From the NCBI RefSeq assembly GCF_023373525.1, contig NZ_CP097218.1, positions 1,612,001 to 1,676,000 on the forward strand: a stretch of 64,000 nucleotides of DNA, in the 5' to 3' direction. This stretch comes from Brachybacterium kimchii (GTDB lineage: Bacteria; Actinomycetota; Actinomycetes; Actinomycetales; Dermabacteraceae). Made by a program: the position numbers and the translations under genes. How positions within the stretch are numbered: the first letter of the stretch is position 1; each line of letters opens with the position of its first letter. Under the pieces are notes generated by a model that had not been told where the DNA came from, searched no databases, and saw nothing but the letters and a program-made list of their open reading frames with translations. This document shows positions 24,823 to 33,097 of this stretch, in pieces.

Positions 24823-26502
24823 TCAGCGGGTCAGGCGGCGGTGGGTCACGCGGTGAGGCCGCGCGGCCTCCTCGCCCAGGCGCTCGACCTTGTTCTTCTC
24901 GTAGGCCTCGAAGTTTCCCTCGAACCAGTACCAGTTCGCCGGGTCCTCCTCGGTGCCCTCGTAGGCCAGGATGTGGGTGGCGACGCGGTCGAGGAACCAG
25001 CGGTCGTGCGAGACCACCACCGCGCAGCCGGGGAACTCCAGCAGGGCGTTCTCGAGCGACCCGAGCGTCTGGACGTCCAGGTCGTTCGTCGGCTCGTCGA
25101 GCAGAAGCACGTTGCCGCCCTGCTTGAGGGTGAGCGCGAGGTTCAGGCGGTTGCGCTCGCCGCCGGAGAGCACGCCGGCCTTCTTCTGCTGGTCGGGCCC
25201 CTTGAAGCCGAACTGGCTGACGTAGGCGCGCGAGGGGATCTCGACCTTGCCGACCTGGATGAAGTCGAGGCCGTCGGAGACGACCTCCCAGAGGTTCTTC
25301 TCCGGGTCGATGTTCTCGCGGTTCTGGTCGACGTAGCTGATCTTGACGCTCTGGCCGACCTCGAGGTCGCCGCCGTCCAGCGGCTCCAGGCCCACGATCG
25401 TCTTGAACAGGGTCGTCTTGCCGACGCCGTTGGGGCCGATGACGCCGACGATGCCGTTCGGGGGCAGCGAGAAGCTGAGCCCGTCGATGAGCAGACGCTC
25501 GCCGAACCCCTTCTTCAGATCGTCGGCCTCGATGACCTTGGTGCCCAGGCGCGGGCCCGGCGGGATGGTGATCTCCTCGAAGTCGAGCTTGCGGGTGCGC
25601 TCGGCCTCGGCGGCCATCTCCTCGTAGCGGGCCAGACGCGCCTTGGACTTCGTCTGCCGGCCCTTGGCGGAGGACCGCACCCACTCGAGCTCGTCCTTGA
25701 GGCGCTTGGCGAGCTTCGCGTCCTTCCTGCCCTGGACGGCCAGGCGCTCCTCCTTCTTCTCCAGGTAGGTGGAGTAGTTGCCCTCGTAGGGGTAGAGGTG
25801 GCCGCGGTCGACCTCGGCGATCCACTGGGCGACGTGGTCCAGGAAGTAGCGGTCGTGGGTGACGGCGATGACGGCGCCCTCGTACTGCTGGAGGTGGTTC
25901 TCGAGCCAGAGCACGCTCTCGGCGTCGAGGTGGTTGGTGGGCTCGTCCAGCAGCAGCAGGTCGGGCTTCTCCAGGAGCAGCTTGCACAGCGCGACGCGGC
26001 GCTTCTCACCACCGGAGAGGTGGGTGACCTTCTCGTCGCCGGGCGGGCAGCGCAGGGCGTCCATCGCCTGCTCGAGCTGGGAGTCGAGATCCCAGCCGTT
26101 GGCGTTGTCGATCTCGGTCTGGAGCTTGCCCATCTCCTCCATGAGCGCGTCGAAGTCCGCGTCGGGCTGGCCCATCTCCTCGCCGATGGCGTTGAAGCGC
26201 TGGACCTTGCGGAACAGCTCGCCCAGGCCCTCCTGGACGTTCTCCAGAACGGTCTTGGACTCGTCCAGCGGCGGCTCCTGCAGGAGGATGCCGACGCTGT
26301 AGCCGGGGCTCAGGCGCGCCTCGCCGTTGGAGGGCTGGTCGAGGCCCGCCATGATCTTGAGGATCGTGGACTTGCCGGCGCCGTTGGGGCCGACCATGCC
26401 GATCTTCGCGCCCGGGTAGAAGCTCATGGTGACGTCGTCGAGGATGACCTTGTCGCCCACGGCCTTGCGGGCCTTGTACATGGTGTAGATGAACTCTGCC
26501 AA
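24823..26502 (-). CDS. ettA: Energy-dependent translational throttle protein EttA (ABC-F)
   Basis: This 559-aa ABC-F ATPase binds the ribosomal E site and gates the first elongation steps according to ATP/ADP. It carries two ABC domains: Walker A GPNGAGKST and GPNGVGKTT, signatures LSGGEKRR and LSGGERNR, and Walker B LLLLDEPTNHLD and VLLLDEPTNDLD. Between them lies the charged linker and arm, and the first domain has the EttA arm insertion. There is no membrane domain. The start codon is TTG (26502) behind GGGAG. The 250 bases upstream show no other gene. Confidence 0.95.
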   Translation of the reverse strand: MAEFIYTMYKARKAVGDKVILDDVTMSFYPGAKIGMVGPNGAGKSTILKIMAGLDQPSNGEARLSPGYSVGILLQEPPLDESKTVLENVQEGLGELFRKVQRFNAIGEEMGQPDADFDALMEEMGKLQTEIDNANGWDLDSQLEQAMDALRCPPGDEKVTHLSGGEKRRVALCKLLLEKPDLLLLDEPTNHLDAESVLWLENHLQQYEGAVIAVTHDRYFLDHVAQWIAEVDRGHLYPYEGNYSTYLEKKEERLAVQGRKDAKLAKRLKDELEWVRSSAKGRQTKSKARLARYEEMAAEAERTRKLDFEEITIPPGPRLGTKVIEADDLKKGFGERLLIDGLSFSLPPNGIVGVIGPNGVGKTTLFKTIVGLEPLDGGDLEVGQSVKISYVDQNRENIDPEKNLWEVVSDGLDFIQVGKVEIPSRAYVSQFGFKGPDQQKKAGVLSGGERNRLNLALTLKQGGNVLLLDEPTNDLDVQTLGSLENALLEFPGCAVVVSHDRWFLDRVATHILAYEGTEEDPANWYWFEGNFEAYEKNKVERLGEEAARPHRVTHRRLTR

Positions 26503-26753
26503 GCTGTTCTCCCTGGTAGACGGTCGATATCGCCACGGTGCGGGCCGGTGTGCACCGGCGCGCGCGTGCGGTGGTGAGGTGGTCCCTGGAATTCCCGGGC
26601 CCGACGGGCGCGCGGATGTGCGCGGTCGAGCCCCTGGATGCCCTCACCAGGGTACCCGCCCTGCCCAGCGACGGCGGATCACGCACCGTCATCGCGATCG
26701 CTGATCGGTGCACCGTCCCGACGCGGTTCTCGCAGTGGACCGCGGCCCGCTCG

Positions 26754-27449
26754 TCAGGACAGCGGGACTCCGCGTCCCTCGAGCACGCGCCGGGCCATGG
26801 TCGCGCCGTGCTCGGCGGCGCCGTCCTCCCCGTTGCGCGGCCACAGGTGCGCGTCGATCCCGAGCGCGCGGGCCGCCTCGACGTTGTCGGCGCGGTCGTC
26901 GAAGAACACGACGTCGCCGGGGCGGGCCACTCCCCCGTTCTCGTGGGCGAGGACGTCCAGCAGGATCCGGTAGATCTCCGCGTCCGGCTTGACGAGCTTC
27001 TCCTCGGCGGAGATGACGGCCAGGGTGAAGGCCTCGAACCAGTCGGCGCGGCGCACGTCCTCGCCGAAGGCGGCCGAGGCGTTGGACAGCAGCGCCATCC
27101 GCATCCCGTTGCGGGCGAGGTCGTGGAGCAGCTCGCGCGAACGCTGGTCGAGCTGCAGGAAGTAGCGGTTGTCGGCGCTCTGCAGCTCGCGCACCTCGGT
27201 CTCGGTGAGGTTCTCGATGCCGGCGGCGGCGGCCACGCGCCCCCAGTACTCCGCGGCGTCGATGCGGCCGGCGTCGTAGTCGCCGCGGTGCTCCCAGAGC
27301 GCCTCCCCGACCGTCTCGGCGTCGCCGCCCAGCAGCTCGTGGACGGTGGGCACCGGATCGTGCCCGGCGCTGAGCACGCCGCCGAAGTCGAAGACGACGG
27401 TGATGCGCTTGGGGTCCGCGGCGGAGGTGCCGCGCCTCTTCCTGCTCAT
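26754..27449 (-). CDS. HAD-superfamily hydrolase (subfamily IA)
   Basis: This 231-aa cytosolic haloacid dehalogenase-type phosphatase has motif I VVFDFGGVL, motif II LLSNAS, a motif III Lys in KLVKPDAEIY and motif IV VVFFDDRADN. The helical cap lies between motifs I and II. The FGGVL variant is common in actinobacterial YihX/epoxide hydrolase N-terminal-like HADs. The second Asp of DxD is replaced by Gly, which is usual for that subgroup. ATG 27449 has GAGGAGA upstream. The substrate is unknown. It is 50 bases downstream of the YlbL-like protease gene on the same strand. Confidence 0.87.
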   Translation of the reverse strand: MSRKRRGTSAADPKRITVVFDFGGVLSAGHDPVPTVHELLGGDAETVGEALWEHRGDYDAGRIDAAEYWGRVAAAAGIENLTETEVRELQSADNRYFLQLDQRSRELLHDLARNGMRMALLSNASAAFGEDVRRADWFEAFTLAVISAEEKLVKPDAEIYRILLDVLAHENGGVARPGDVVFFDDRADNVEAARALGIDAHLWPRNGEDGAAEHGATMARRVLEGRGVPLS

Positions 27450-27499
27450 GAACGACTCTCCTCTGATGGGCTCGTGCTCGGATGCGGGTGCACGGGCGC

Positions 27500-28720
27500 T
27501 CACCCGCAGGTGGGCAGCCCCTTGGTGCTGTGGTCCTTCGCGATGGTCTGCACGGCGTGCAGGGCCCCGTCGAAGTCGTCGACCTTCACCACCTGCAGCC
27601 CGTCGGGGACGTGCCCGGCGACCTCGTCGCAGTTGGAGGCCGGCGCGAGGAAGTAGTCGGCGCCGGAGTCCCGGGCGCCGACCATCTTCTGGCGGATCCC
27701 GCCGATCGCGCCGACCTTCCCCTTCTCGTCGATGGTGCCGGTGCCGGCGATGTCCTGGCCGCCGGTGAGGGCGCCGGGGGTGAGCTCGTCATAGATGGAC
27801 AGGGCGAACATGGTGCCGGCGCTCGGGCCGCCCACGTCGCCGACGCCCAGGTTCACGTCGAAGGGGAACTCGTAGCCGTCGGCGAGGACGATGCCCATGC
27901 GGGCCTTGCCGTCGACCTCCCGGGTGGGCACCTGCAGGTCGAGCTTCTTGCCGTCGCGCTCGACGCGCATGGCGACCTCGTCCCCCGGGGTGGTCTTCGC
28001 GGCGAGTGCGCGGTAGGCCTCCGCGCTGTCGGCGCTCGTGCCGCCGATCGCCAGGACGCGGTCGCCGGGCTCCAGCACGCCGTCGGCCGGGGAGTCCTGC
28101 TCGACGCCCGAGACCTGCACGGAGTCCTCGTGGTCGATGTCGAGCTCGTCGAGGGCGACGACGACGGCCTCCTGCTGGGAGCTGCTCATCTGGACGGAGT
28201 TCTCGAGCGTGGTCTCCTGGGCGGTCTGCTCCTCGGGGAAGACGAGCTCGCGCGGCAGCACCGAGCGGGTGGAGTCGAACCAGGCGCGCACCACCTCGAC
28301 CGGTGTCACCGGGTAGCCGGGCCCGCCGTCGACCGAGACCGTGGTCATCATCAGCGAGCCGTCGGTCGGGTAGGTCTTGTGGCCCTCGATGGAGAGCACC
28401 TGCTTGTCGTCGTACTTCCCGAGGACGTCGATCGCGGGCCCGGGCTGCTCGACCACGTAGGGCACGGGCACGAACATGGCGCCCAGCAGCATCGCGCAGA
28501 TCACCAGCAGGCTGCCGGCCGCGAGCCGCGGGTGGGCGAAGGCCTCGCCGCCGAGGAACCGGGTGACGCGCCCCATGCGCTGCTCGCCGTCGGCCGTCCC
28601 GTCGGCCGACGAGCCGCCGGCCGGCGGCTCACCGGTGCGCGGCTGCGTCCCGTTCTCGGGTGCGGCGGGGTGCGAGGGCTGCGCGCCGTCGGGCGTCGGT
28701 CCAGGGGGGCGGGAGGTCAC
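27500..28720 (-). CDS. YlbL-type membrane protease with PDZ and Lon (S16) domains
   Basis: This 406-aa protein has a disordered Pro/Thr-rich cytosolic head, one transmembrane helix (about residues 65-87), a PDZ domain (about 200-280) and a C-terminal Lon-type protease domain. The catalytic Ser is in DVGGPSAGTMFA and the Lys in DEKGKVGAIGGIRQK. It corresponds to M. tuberculosis Rv3194c and Bacillus YlbL, implicated in extracytoplasmic proteolysis. GTG 28720 follows a CACAAT -10 box by 6 bases, so the mRNA is probably leaderless. The divergent zincin gene matches Rv3195. Confidence 0.93.
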   Translation of the reverse strand: MTSRPPGPTPDGAQPSHPAAPENGTQPRTGEPPAGGSSADGTADGEQRMGRVTRFLGGEAFAHPRLAAGSLLVICAMLLGAMFVPVPYVVEQPGPAIDVLGKYDDKQVLSIEGHKTYPTDGSLMMTTVSVDGGPGYPVTPVEVVRAWFDSTRSVLPRELVFPEEQTAQETTLENSVQMSSSQQEAVVVALDELDIDHEDSVQVSGVEQDSPADGVLEPGDRVLAIGGTSADSAEAYRALAAKTTPGDEVAMRVERDGKKLDLQVPTREVDGKARMGIVLADGYEFPFDVNLGVGDVGGPSAGTMFALSIYDELTPGALTGGQDIAGTGTIDEKGKVGAIGGIRQKMVGARDSGADYFLAPASNCDEVAGHVPDGLQVVKVDDFDGALHAVQTIAKDHSTKGLPTCG

Positions 28721-28726
28721 CGGACC

Positions 28727-28732
28727 ATTGTG
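28727..28732 (-). promoter_or_regulatory. Leaderless -10 box of the YlbL-like gene
   Basis: CACAAT on the minus strand ends 6 bases before GTG 28720, without a Shine-Dalgarno. Confidence 0.5.
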
Positions 28733-28897
28733 CCGCACGTGCCCTGACCGTCCCGCGGCGGGAGGCCGGTTCGACGCCCTGAGCGAAACTGAATGCCCGC
28801 CCGATGCGTCCTGGATCCTGCTCGGTACGCTGGCCACGACGTTGATCCAGGCCGCACCGGCCGCGAGAGCGCGGGCGGCCGCACCCGGAGGTGCCCC

Positions 28898-30406
28898 ATG
28901 ACCGAGAACCCGACACCCGACGACGACGCCCTGCGCCGCTTCCTCGAAGAGGCCCTGGGAGGAGCGATCCCCGAGGGCGCGCTGGACGGCGTGGACCTCA
29001 GCGAGCTCGCCAAGCAGGCGAACCTGCCCAGCGACCCGGCGATGCTCAAGGCCGCGGCCGCGCAGATGCAGCACGTGCTCAACGCCCAGGGCGACGGCCC
29101 CGTGAACTGGACGCTCGCCCAGGACCTCTCGCGCCGCACCGCGCAGGGCACGGTCCAGGTGCCGGGCGCCCCGGCGCCCGCCGGCACGCCCGGTGACCCG
29201 TCGCCGAGCGACCAGCAGGTCAAGGAGCTCGAGGAGGCGTCGAACATCGCCTCCCTCTGGCTGGCGGATGCGATCTCCTTCGACCTGCCGTCCCGCCCGC
29301 TCGAGGTGTGGACCCGCGGCACCTGGCTGCACCGCACCCAGGAGCGCTGGCAGTCGATCGCCGAGCCCGTCGCGAAGTACATGGCCGGAGCGATCGGTGA
29401 GGCCATGACCGCGCAGATGCAGCAGGCGGAGCTCCAGATGCCCGGGGACCCGGGCCAGATGATGGAGCGGATGGGCGGCACCCTGTTCGGCGTGCAGTTC
29501 GGCCATGCGATCGGCTCGCTCGCCCGCGAGGTCTTCGGCACCACGGACCTCTCGCTGCCGCTGGGACCCGAGGGGCGTCCCGCGCTGGTCGCCGCGAACG
29601 TCGCCGATCTCGTGGAGTCCCACGGCCTGGACGCACCGGCGGCGAGGATCTTCCTGGCCTCGCGCGAGCTCGCCCACACCGCTCTGTTCTCCTCCGCGCC
29701 GTGGCTGCCGCGTGCCCTGTTCTCCGCGGTCGAGGACTACGCCCGCGGCATCACCCTGGATCTCGACGCGCTCGACGAGATGGTGCGAGACCTCGACCTC
29801 TCCGATCCCTCGGCGCTGCAGGCACGTCGGCCCGAGGAGATGTTCGTCTTCACCCGCCGCGCCTCCCAGGAGCGCGCCCTCGAGGAGCTCGCGACGACGC
29901 TCGCGCTCGTCGAGGCCTGGGTCGACCACGTCACCTCGCAGGCCCTGGCCGGGAAGCTCCCGCAGCTCGACGCCCTGCGCGAGGTGCTGCGCCGTCGTCG
30001 CGCGAGCGGCTCGCCGGCCGAGGAGATGCTCTCCAAGACGGTGGGCATCGAGCTGCGCCCGCGCCGCGTGCGCGAGGCGCTCGCATGGTGGGAGAGCGTG
30101 CTGGACACCGAGGGCGAGCAGGCCCGCGACGGCAAGTGGGCCCACCCCGATCTGCTGCCCGATTTGGCGGTGCTCAGCGGTCGCCCGCAGGCTCCCGCCG
30201 CCGACGCTCCCGCTCTCGCGGCCGACGGCCAGAGCGAGGACGCGGAGGAGACGATGGCTCTGCCCGACGACATCGACGCCGAGCTCGCGAAGCTCCTCGA
30301 CGAGGCGGGCTCGGACGGGTCGCAAGAGCAGGACGGGACGGACGGTCCCGCGTCGGACGGCTCCTCCCCCGACGACTCCCCCTCGGACGATGACCCGCGC
30401 ACCTGA
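28898..30406 (+). CDS. DUF2342 zinc-dependent metalloprotease-like protein
   Basis: This 502-aa protein of the actinobacterial zincin-like DUF2342 family (Rv3195 homologue) has no demonstrated activity. Visible features are the helix-rich core with SNIASLWLADAISFDLPSRP and the putative metal segment FLASRELAHTALFSSAPWL, followed by ALFSAVEDYARGI. The C-terminal 80 residues are acidic and low-complexity. ATG 28898 lies 5 bases after GGAGGTG. It is divergent from the YlbL-like gene, as in mycobacteria. The downstream NUDIX start overlaps its end by 17 bases. Confidence 0.85.
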   Translation: MTENPTPDDDALRRFLEEALGGAIPEGALDGVDLSELAKQANLPSDPAMLKAAAAQMQHVLNAQGDGPVNWTLAQDLSRRTAQGTVQVPGAPAPAGTPGDPSPSDQQVKELEEASNIASLWLADAISFDLPSRPLEVWTRGTWLHRTQERWQSIAEPVAKYMAGAIGEAMTAQMQQAELQMPGDPGQMMERMGGTLFGVQFGHAIGSLAREVFGTTDLSLPLGPEGRPALVAANVADLVESHGLDAPAARIFLASRELAHTALFSSAPWLPRALFSAVEDYARGITLDLDALDEMVRDLDLSDPSALQARRPEEMFVFTRRASQERALEELATTLALVEAWVDHVTSQALAGKLPQLDALREVLRRRRASGSPAEEMLSKTVGIELRPRRVREALAWWESVLDTEGEQARDGKWAHPDLLPDLAVLSGRPQAPAADAPALAADGQSEDAEETMALPDDIDAELAKLLDEAGSDGSQEQDGTDGPASDGSSPDDSPSDDDPRT

Positions 30407-31103
30407 TTCCACGGCCCCCGCGCTCACGGCGCGCGCTCTCGAGGAGCTGCGCGCCGCATCGGAGGTCGCGATCGATCCGGCCGTGCGCGAGGACTACGTG
30501 CGTCTGCTCGAGGCGATCCCCGATGCCGTGCTGCGCGACGGGCCCGCGCTGGCCGCCGAGGGCGGGTCGCTGCACCTGACGGCGAGCGCCGTCGTCCTCG
30601 ACGGGCCGGCCGAGCATGTGGCACTGGTCTGGCACGCCCGCGGCCGCTGCTGGGTGCAGCCCGGCGGGCACCTCGAGGCCACCGATGCGTCGCTCGAGGC
30701 GGCGGTGCGTCGCGAGATCGCGGAGGAGACCGGCCTCGGCGCGGAGGCCGGCCCGGGGGCCGACGCGCGCCTGCGTCCGGTGGGCCCGGGTCCTGCCCTG
30801 CTCGAGGCCCATGACCTCGCCTCGACGTTCGGTGCGTGCGGAGGGCACTGGGATGTCGTGCTCGTGCTGCGCGCAGACGCCGGGGCCGCAGAGCTGCCGC
30901 TGAGGGCGGAGGAGCCCGGCGCGCCGACGCCCGTGTGGGTGCCGTGGCCGCGGATCGACGGCCCTCACGGCGGCTTCTCCCCTCGCGTCCCGCTGCCGGC
31001 CGACGCCGCCTCCGACATGCCCGAGATCCTCGAGCGCCTCGTGCCTTACCTGGACGAGTTCGCCGCCGAGCCGTTGGAGGACACCGGGCCCGCTTCGGAC
31101 TGA
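30390..31103 (+). CDS. NUDIX hydrolase
   Basis: This 237-aa cytosolic NUDIX enzyme probably cleaves a nucleoside diphosphate derivative. The Nudix box is complete: GHLEATDASLEAAVRREI followed by AEETGL, matching G-x5-E-x7-REVxEExG. A 60-residue helical N-terminal part precedes it. It is translationally linked to the DUF2342 gene (17-base overlap). The substrate is not predictable. Its end is followed by a 27-bp tandem repeat that reaches the convergent ygjP-like stop. Confidence 0.88.
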   Translation: MTRAPDSTAPALTARALEELRAASEVAIDPAVREDYVRLLEAIPDAVLRDGPALAAEGGSLHLTASAVVLDGPAEHVALVWHARGRCWVQPGGHLEATDASLEAAVRREIAEETGLGAEAGPGADARLRPVGPGPALLEAHDLASTFGACGGHWDVVLVLRADAGAAELPLRAEEPGAPTPVWVPWPRIDGPHGGFSPRVPLPADAASDMPEILERLVPYLDEFAAEPLEDTGPASD

Positions 31104-31117
31104 GGTCCGTCGACCCT

Positions 31118-31171
31118 GTCGAGCCCCGTCGGCCCGGCCGATCAGTCGAGCCCCGTCGGCCCGGCCGATCA
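31118..31171. repeat. 27-bp perfect tandem duplication
   Basis: GTCGAGCCCCGTCGGCCCGG plus CCGATCA is repeated exactly at 31118-31144 and 31145-31171. The last three bases of the second unit are the stop codon of the minus-strand YgjP-like gene. The duplication fills most of the 65-bp convergent gap. Confidence 0.9.
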
Positions 31172-31819
31172 GTCGACGCCGTCGGCCGCTGTATCTCGAC
31201 CGGACGGGCGGGTGCTGTCCGCTCCCTGCTCCGAGGTGCCTTCGCCATCGCCTTCCCACGCCCCGCCGCCGGTGCCGTACTGCTGGGCGAAGGACACGCC
31301 CTCGAGGAACCCGCGCGCGTGGGCGGTGCGGGGATAGTTGTCCACGAGGGCCCAGAACTCCGCCGAGTGGTCGTCGACCATCAGGTGCGTGAGCTCATGG
31401 ACCAGCACGTACTCCAGCACGTGCTGGGGCATCGGACGCAGGCGCGCGGACAGTCGTATCTCCCCCGTCGAGGAGGTGCACGATCCCCAGCGGTGCTGCT
31501 GGCGGCTGGACCAGGACACCGAGGCGGGGTGGGCGCGACCGCCCAGGTGCGCGTCGGAGAGCCGGCGCGCAAGACGCATGAGGTCCTCGTCGCTGCTGCG
31601 GGCCGGTCCGCGGGCGAGCTCCTTGCGCTGGAGCTGCTCGATCATGCTGCGCACCCAGTGCCGCTCCTGGCGGGAGCCGAAGGATGCCGGCATCGAGACC
31701 ACGAGATCGCCCTCGCGACGGGTGATGGAGACGGTGCGGCGGCGACGCGCGGAACGGCGCACGAGGACTCGCTCCCCCTGCGGGCCGCGGACCCCCTCGT
31801 GCTCGGTGAGCTCTGGCAT
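31169..31819 (-). CDS. YgjP/DUF45-type zinc metallopeptidase
   Basis: This 216-aa YgjP-like metallopeptidase (Spartan/M48-related) has RWGSCTSSTGEIRLSARL followed by the zinc motif HELTH and the third-ligand region DDHSAEFWALVDNYP. The N-terminal RRRRTVSITRREGDLVVSMP is the usual beta domain. The C-terminal 40 residues are a disordered Gly/Glu/Thr tail whose final codons and stop are supplied by a duplicated 27-bp unit. No Shine-Dalgarno is visible before ATG 31819. The physiological role is unknown. Confidence 0.85.
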   Translation of the reverse strand: MPELTEHEGVRGPQGERVLVRRSARRRRTVSITRREGDLVVSMPASFGSRQERHWVRSMIEQLQRKELARGPARSSDEDLMRLARRLSDAHLGGRAHPASVSWSSRQQHRWGSCTSSTGEIRLSARLRPMPQHVLEYVLVHELTHLMVDDHSAEFWALVDNYPRTAHARGFLEGVSFAQQYGTGGGAWEGDGEGTSEQGADSTRPSGRDTAADGVD

Positions 31820-32003
31820 GGAGACAGGATCTCAGAAAAAAATCTGGGATCGGCGTGTCGTCCCCAGCTGTGCATGACGAGCGTGCACGTCAGTCCTCCC
31901 CAGTGCTCCCGCGTCCCCTCGTCGTCCACAGAAGGGCATGGATCATGCACCGTCCGTCCACACGATGAGGCCGCTTGTCCACAGCGGATCCACTGGACTG
32001 CCT

Positions 32004-32032
32004 TTGACCCGCACCCGGCCAGCGGCTAGTTT
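32004..32032 (+). promoter_or_regulatory. Strong housekeeping promoter of the candidate small RNA
   Basis: TTGACC (32004-32009) and TAGTTT (32027-32032) are separated by exactly 17 bp, the best sigma-A-type promoter in the window. The predicted start at about 32039-32041 coincides with the first base of a 13-bp RNA stem. The preceding stretch 31820-32003 has only a small A-rich hairpin at 31828-31851. Confidence 0.75.
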
Positions 32033-32039
32033 CGTACGT

Positions 32040-32178
32040 CAGTGGAGCCCCGGGATAACGGGCATGGTGCGTACGGGGAAGGTGCACACGATGCTGAGCG
32101 CCCCCGGGGCTCCACGAGAGACGCAGAGCATCTCCCGCACCCCCGCGATCCCCCGTCGTCGCGGGGGTGCGTCTTTGC
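32040..32178 (+). ncRNA. Candidate structured small RNA, about 135 nt
   Basis: The transcript predicted from the 32004-32032 promoter opens with a 13-bp closing stem (32042-32054 with 32103-32115). Inside are GCAT/ATGC (32062-32065 with 32091-32094) and GTGC/GCAC (32067-32070 with 32084-32087) around a purine-rich loop, GTACGGGGAAGGT. A second domain is a 13-bp hairpin (32136-32148 with 32159-32171) followed by TCTTTGCG, resembling an intrinsic terminator. It lies between the ygjP-like gene and the DUF5679 gene, which has its own -10-like sequence further down. No match to SRP RNA, RNase P, tmRNA or 6S RNA was recognised. It could instead be a 5' attenuator of the DUF5679 gene. Confidence 0.55.
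32136..32178 (+). terminator. Intrinsic terminator of the candidate small RNA
   Basis: CGCACCCCCGCGA pairs with TCGCGGGGGTGCG across a 10-nt C-rich loop and is followed by TCTTT. It is one of few hairpins here with a T-rich tail. Confidence 0.65.
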
Positions 32179-32363
32179 GTCGACGGCGTCGGCCGCGGCA
32201 CGCACCGGGTCGGCGGTCCGAGGCACGCGACACCACCGTGCGACACCCCCTGGTGTCGATTCCGTCCCTGCCCTCCCGGACCTATACAGTGTCGGGGACG
32301 ACCTCGCAGGGCCCGGCCGTGATGTGCGATGCCGGGGCCGCGGGGGCAAGAGAAGGAGTGAAC

Positions 32364-32522
32364 ATGGCTGACGAGAAGTACAGCGGCGAGTTCTACTGCG
32401 TGAAGTGCCGCGAGAAGCGCGAGGCCACGGGCGACGTCGTCGTCTCGAACGAGCGTCGCATGGCCAAGGCCGTGTGCCCGGTCTGCGGCACCAAGCTGAA
32501 CCGGATCCTCGGCAAGGCCTGA
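32364..32522 (+). CDS. DUF5679 zinc-ribbon protein
   Basis: This 52-aa protein has two CxxC knuckles (C12/C15 and C38/C41) forming a single zinc ribbon, with basic residues between. Small proteins of this kind are widespread in actinobacteria and of unknown function; a role in nucleic-acid or ribosome binding is only inference. AAGGAG lies 5 bases before ATG 32364. TATACA at 32283-32288 may be its -10 box. The rest of the leader is unremarkable. Confidence 0.88.
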   Translation: MADEKYSGEFYCVKCREKREATGDVVVSNERRMAKAVCPVCGTKLNRILGKA

Positions 32523-32585
32523 TCAGCCAGGATCGAAGGGATCCGCTCCACGCGGATCCTGCGGCGAGCGCCCAGCGCTCGCGTC

Positions 32586-32621
32586 TCAGGGGCGGCCCAC
32601 CATCTGGTGGGCCGCCCCTGA
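32586..32621. terminator. Convergent-gene hairpin between DUF5679 and whiB7
   Basis: A 17-bp perfect stem (32586-32602 with 32605-32621) has a nominal 2-nt loop. It is placed between the two convergent stops. It lacks a U-tract. Confidence 0.75.
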
Positions 32622-32693
32622 CGCTGTGAGGGGGCATCCGCGCAACGGCTCGCAGCCGTGCGCGCTCCCCGGGCCGTCACGCGTGCCGCCTGC

Positions 32694-32996
32694 TCAGGCG
32701 GCGTTCTTGCGGGGCCGTCCGCGTCCGCGCTTGAACGCGATGACGGCTCCGTTCTCGAGGATCTGTCCTCCCCAGACGCCCCAGGGCTCGCCCCGATCGA
32801 GGGCGCCCTCGAGGCAGACCGCCCGCAGGGGGCAGTCGGCGCAGAGCACCTTCGCGGACTCGAGGTCCGCGGGGCGCTCGGAGAAGAACAGGTCAGCCGC
32901 CTCGATGTCCTGGCAGGGCAGGGTCGCCGAGGGCGCGGCATCGTGCCGGGTGTCGGTGATGGTCGTGAGGTCACTGCGGGTGAGGACGTCGGTCAT
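32694..32996 (-). CDS. whiB7: WhiB7 transcriptional regulator
   Basis: This 100-aa iron-sulfur regulator has four cluster cysteines (C28, C52, C55, C61), the sigma-A contacting GVWGG turn (73-77) and a C-terminal AT-hook RGRGRPRK (90-97). That AT-hook distinguishes WhiB7 from other WhiB proteins. WhiB7 binds sigma-A and activates intrinsic antibiotic-resistance genes and its own promoter in response to ribosome inhibitors. Upstream lie an AT-tract promoter, a 39-codon upstream ORF and alternative hairpins, the leader layout known for whiB7. uvrD2 and nudC follow in mycobacterial order. No strong Shine-Dalgarno is visible. Confidence 0.95.
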   Translation of the reverse strand: MTDVLTRSDLTTITDTRHDAAPSATLPCQDIEAADLFFSERPADLESAKVLCADCPLRAVCLEGALDRGEPWGVWGGQILENGAVIAFKRGRGRPRKNAA

Positions 32997-33097
32997 CGTC
33001 TCGCTGCTTCGAAATCGTCGTGGTCGAGGAAGGGCGGGCGCTGCAGTGCGCTCTCGCCGGAGGGGCGGCAGATCGAGACAGGTGGGTCCCGATCAGA

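Noticed and set aside
32040..32178. Identification of the structured RNA as SRP RNA, 6S RNA or 6C RNA
   Set aside because: The SRP GGAAG/GCAGCC domain is absent, the hairpin is too short for 6S, and the C-rich loop alone is not enough to call 6C.
31938..32363. An N-terminal extension of the DUF5679 protein through the small-RNA region
   Set aside because: The frame is open by composition only. The 52-aa form has a strong AAGGAG, matches the family length, and the upstream translation is low-complexity Arg/Pro.
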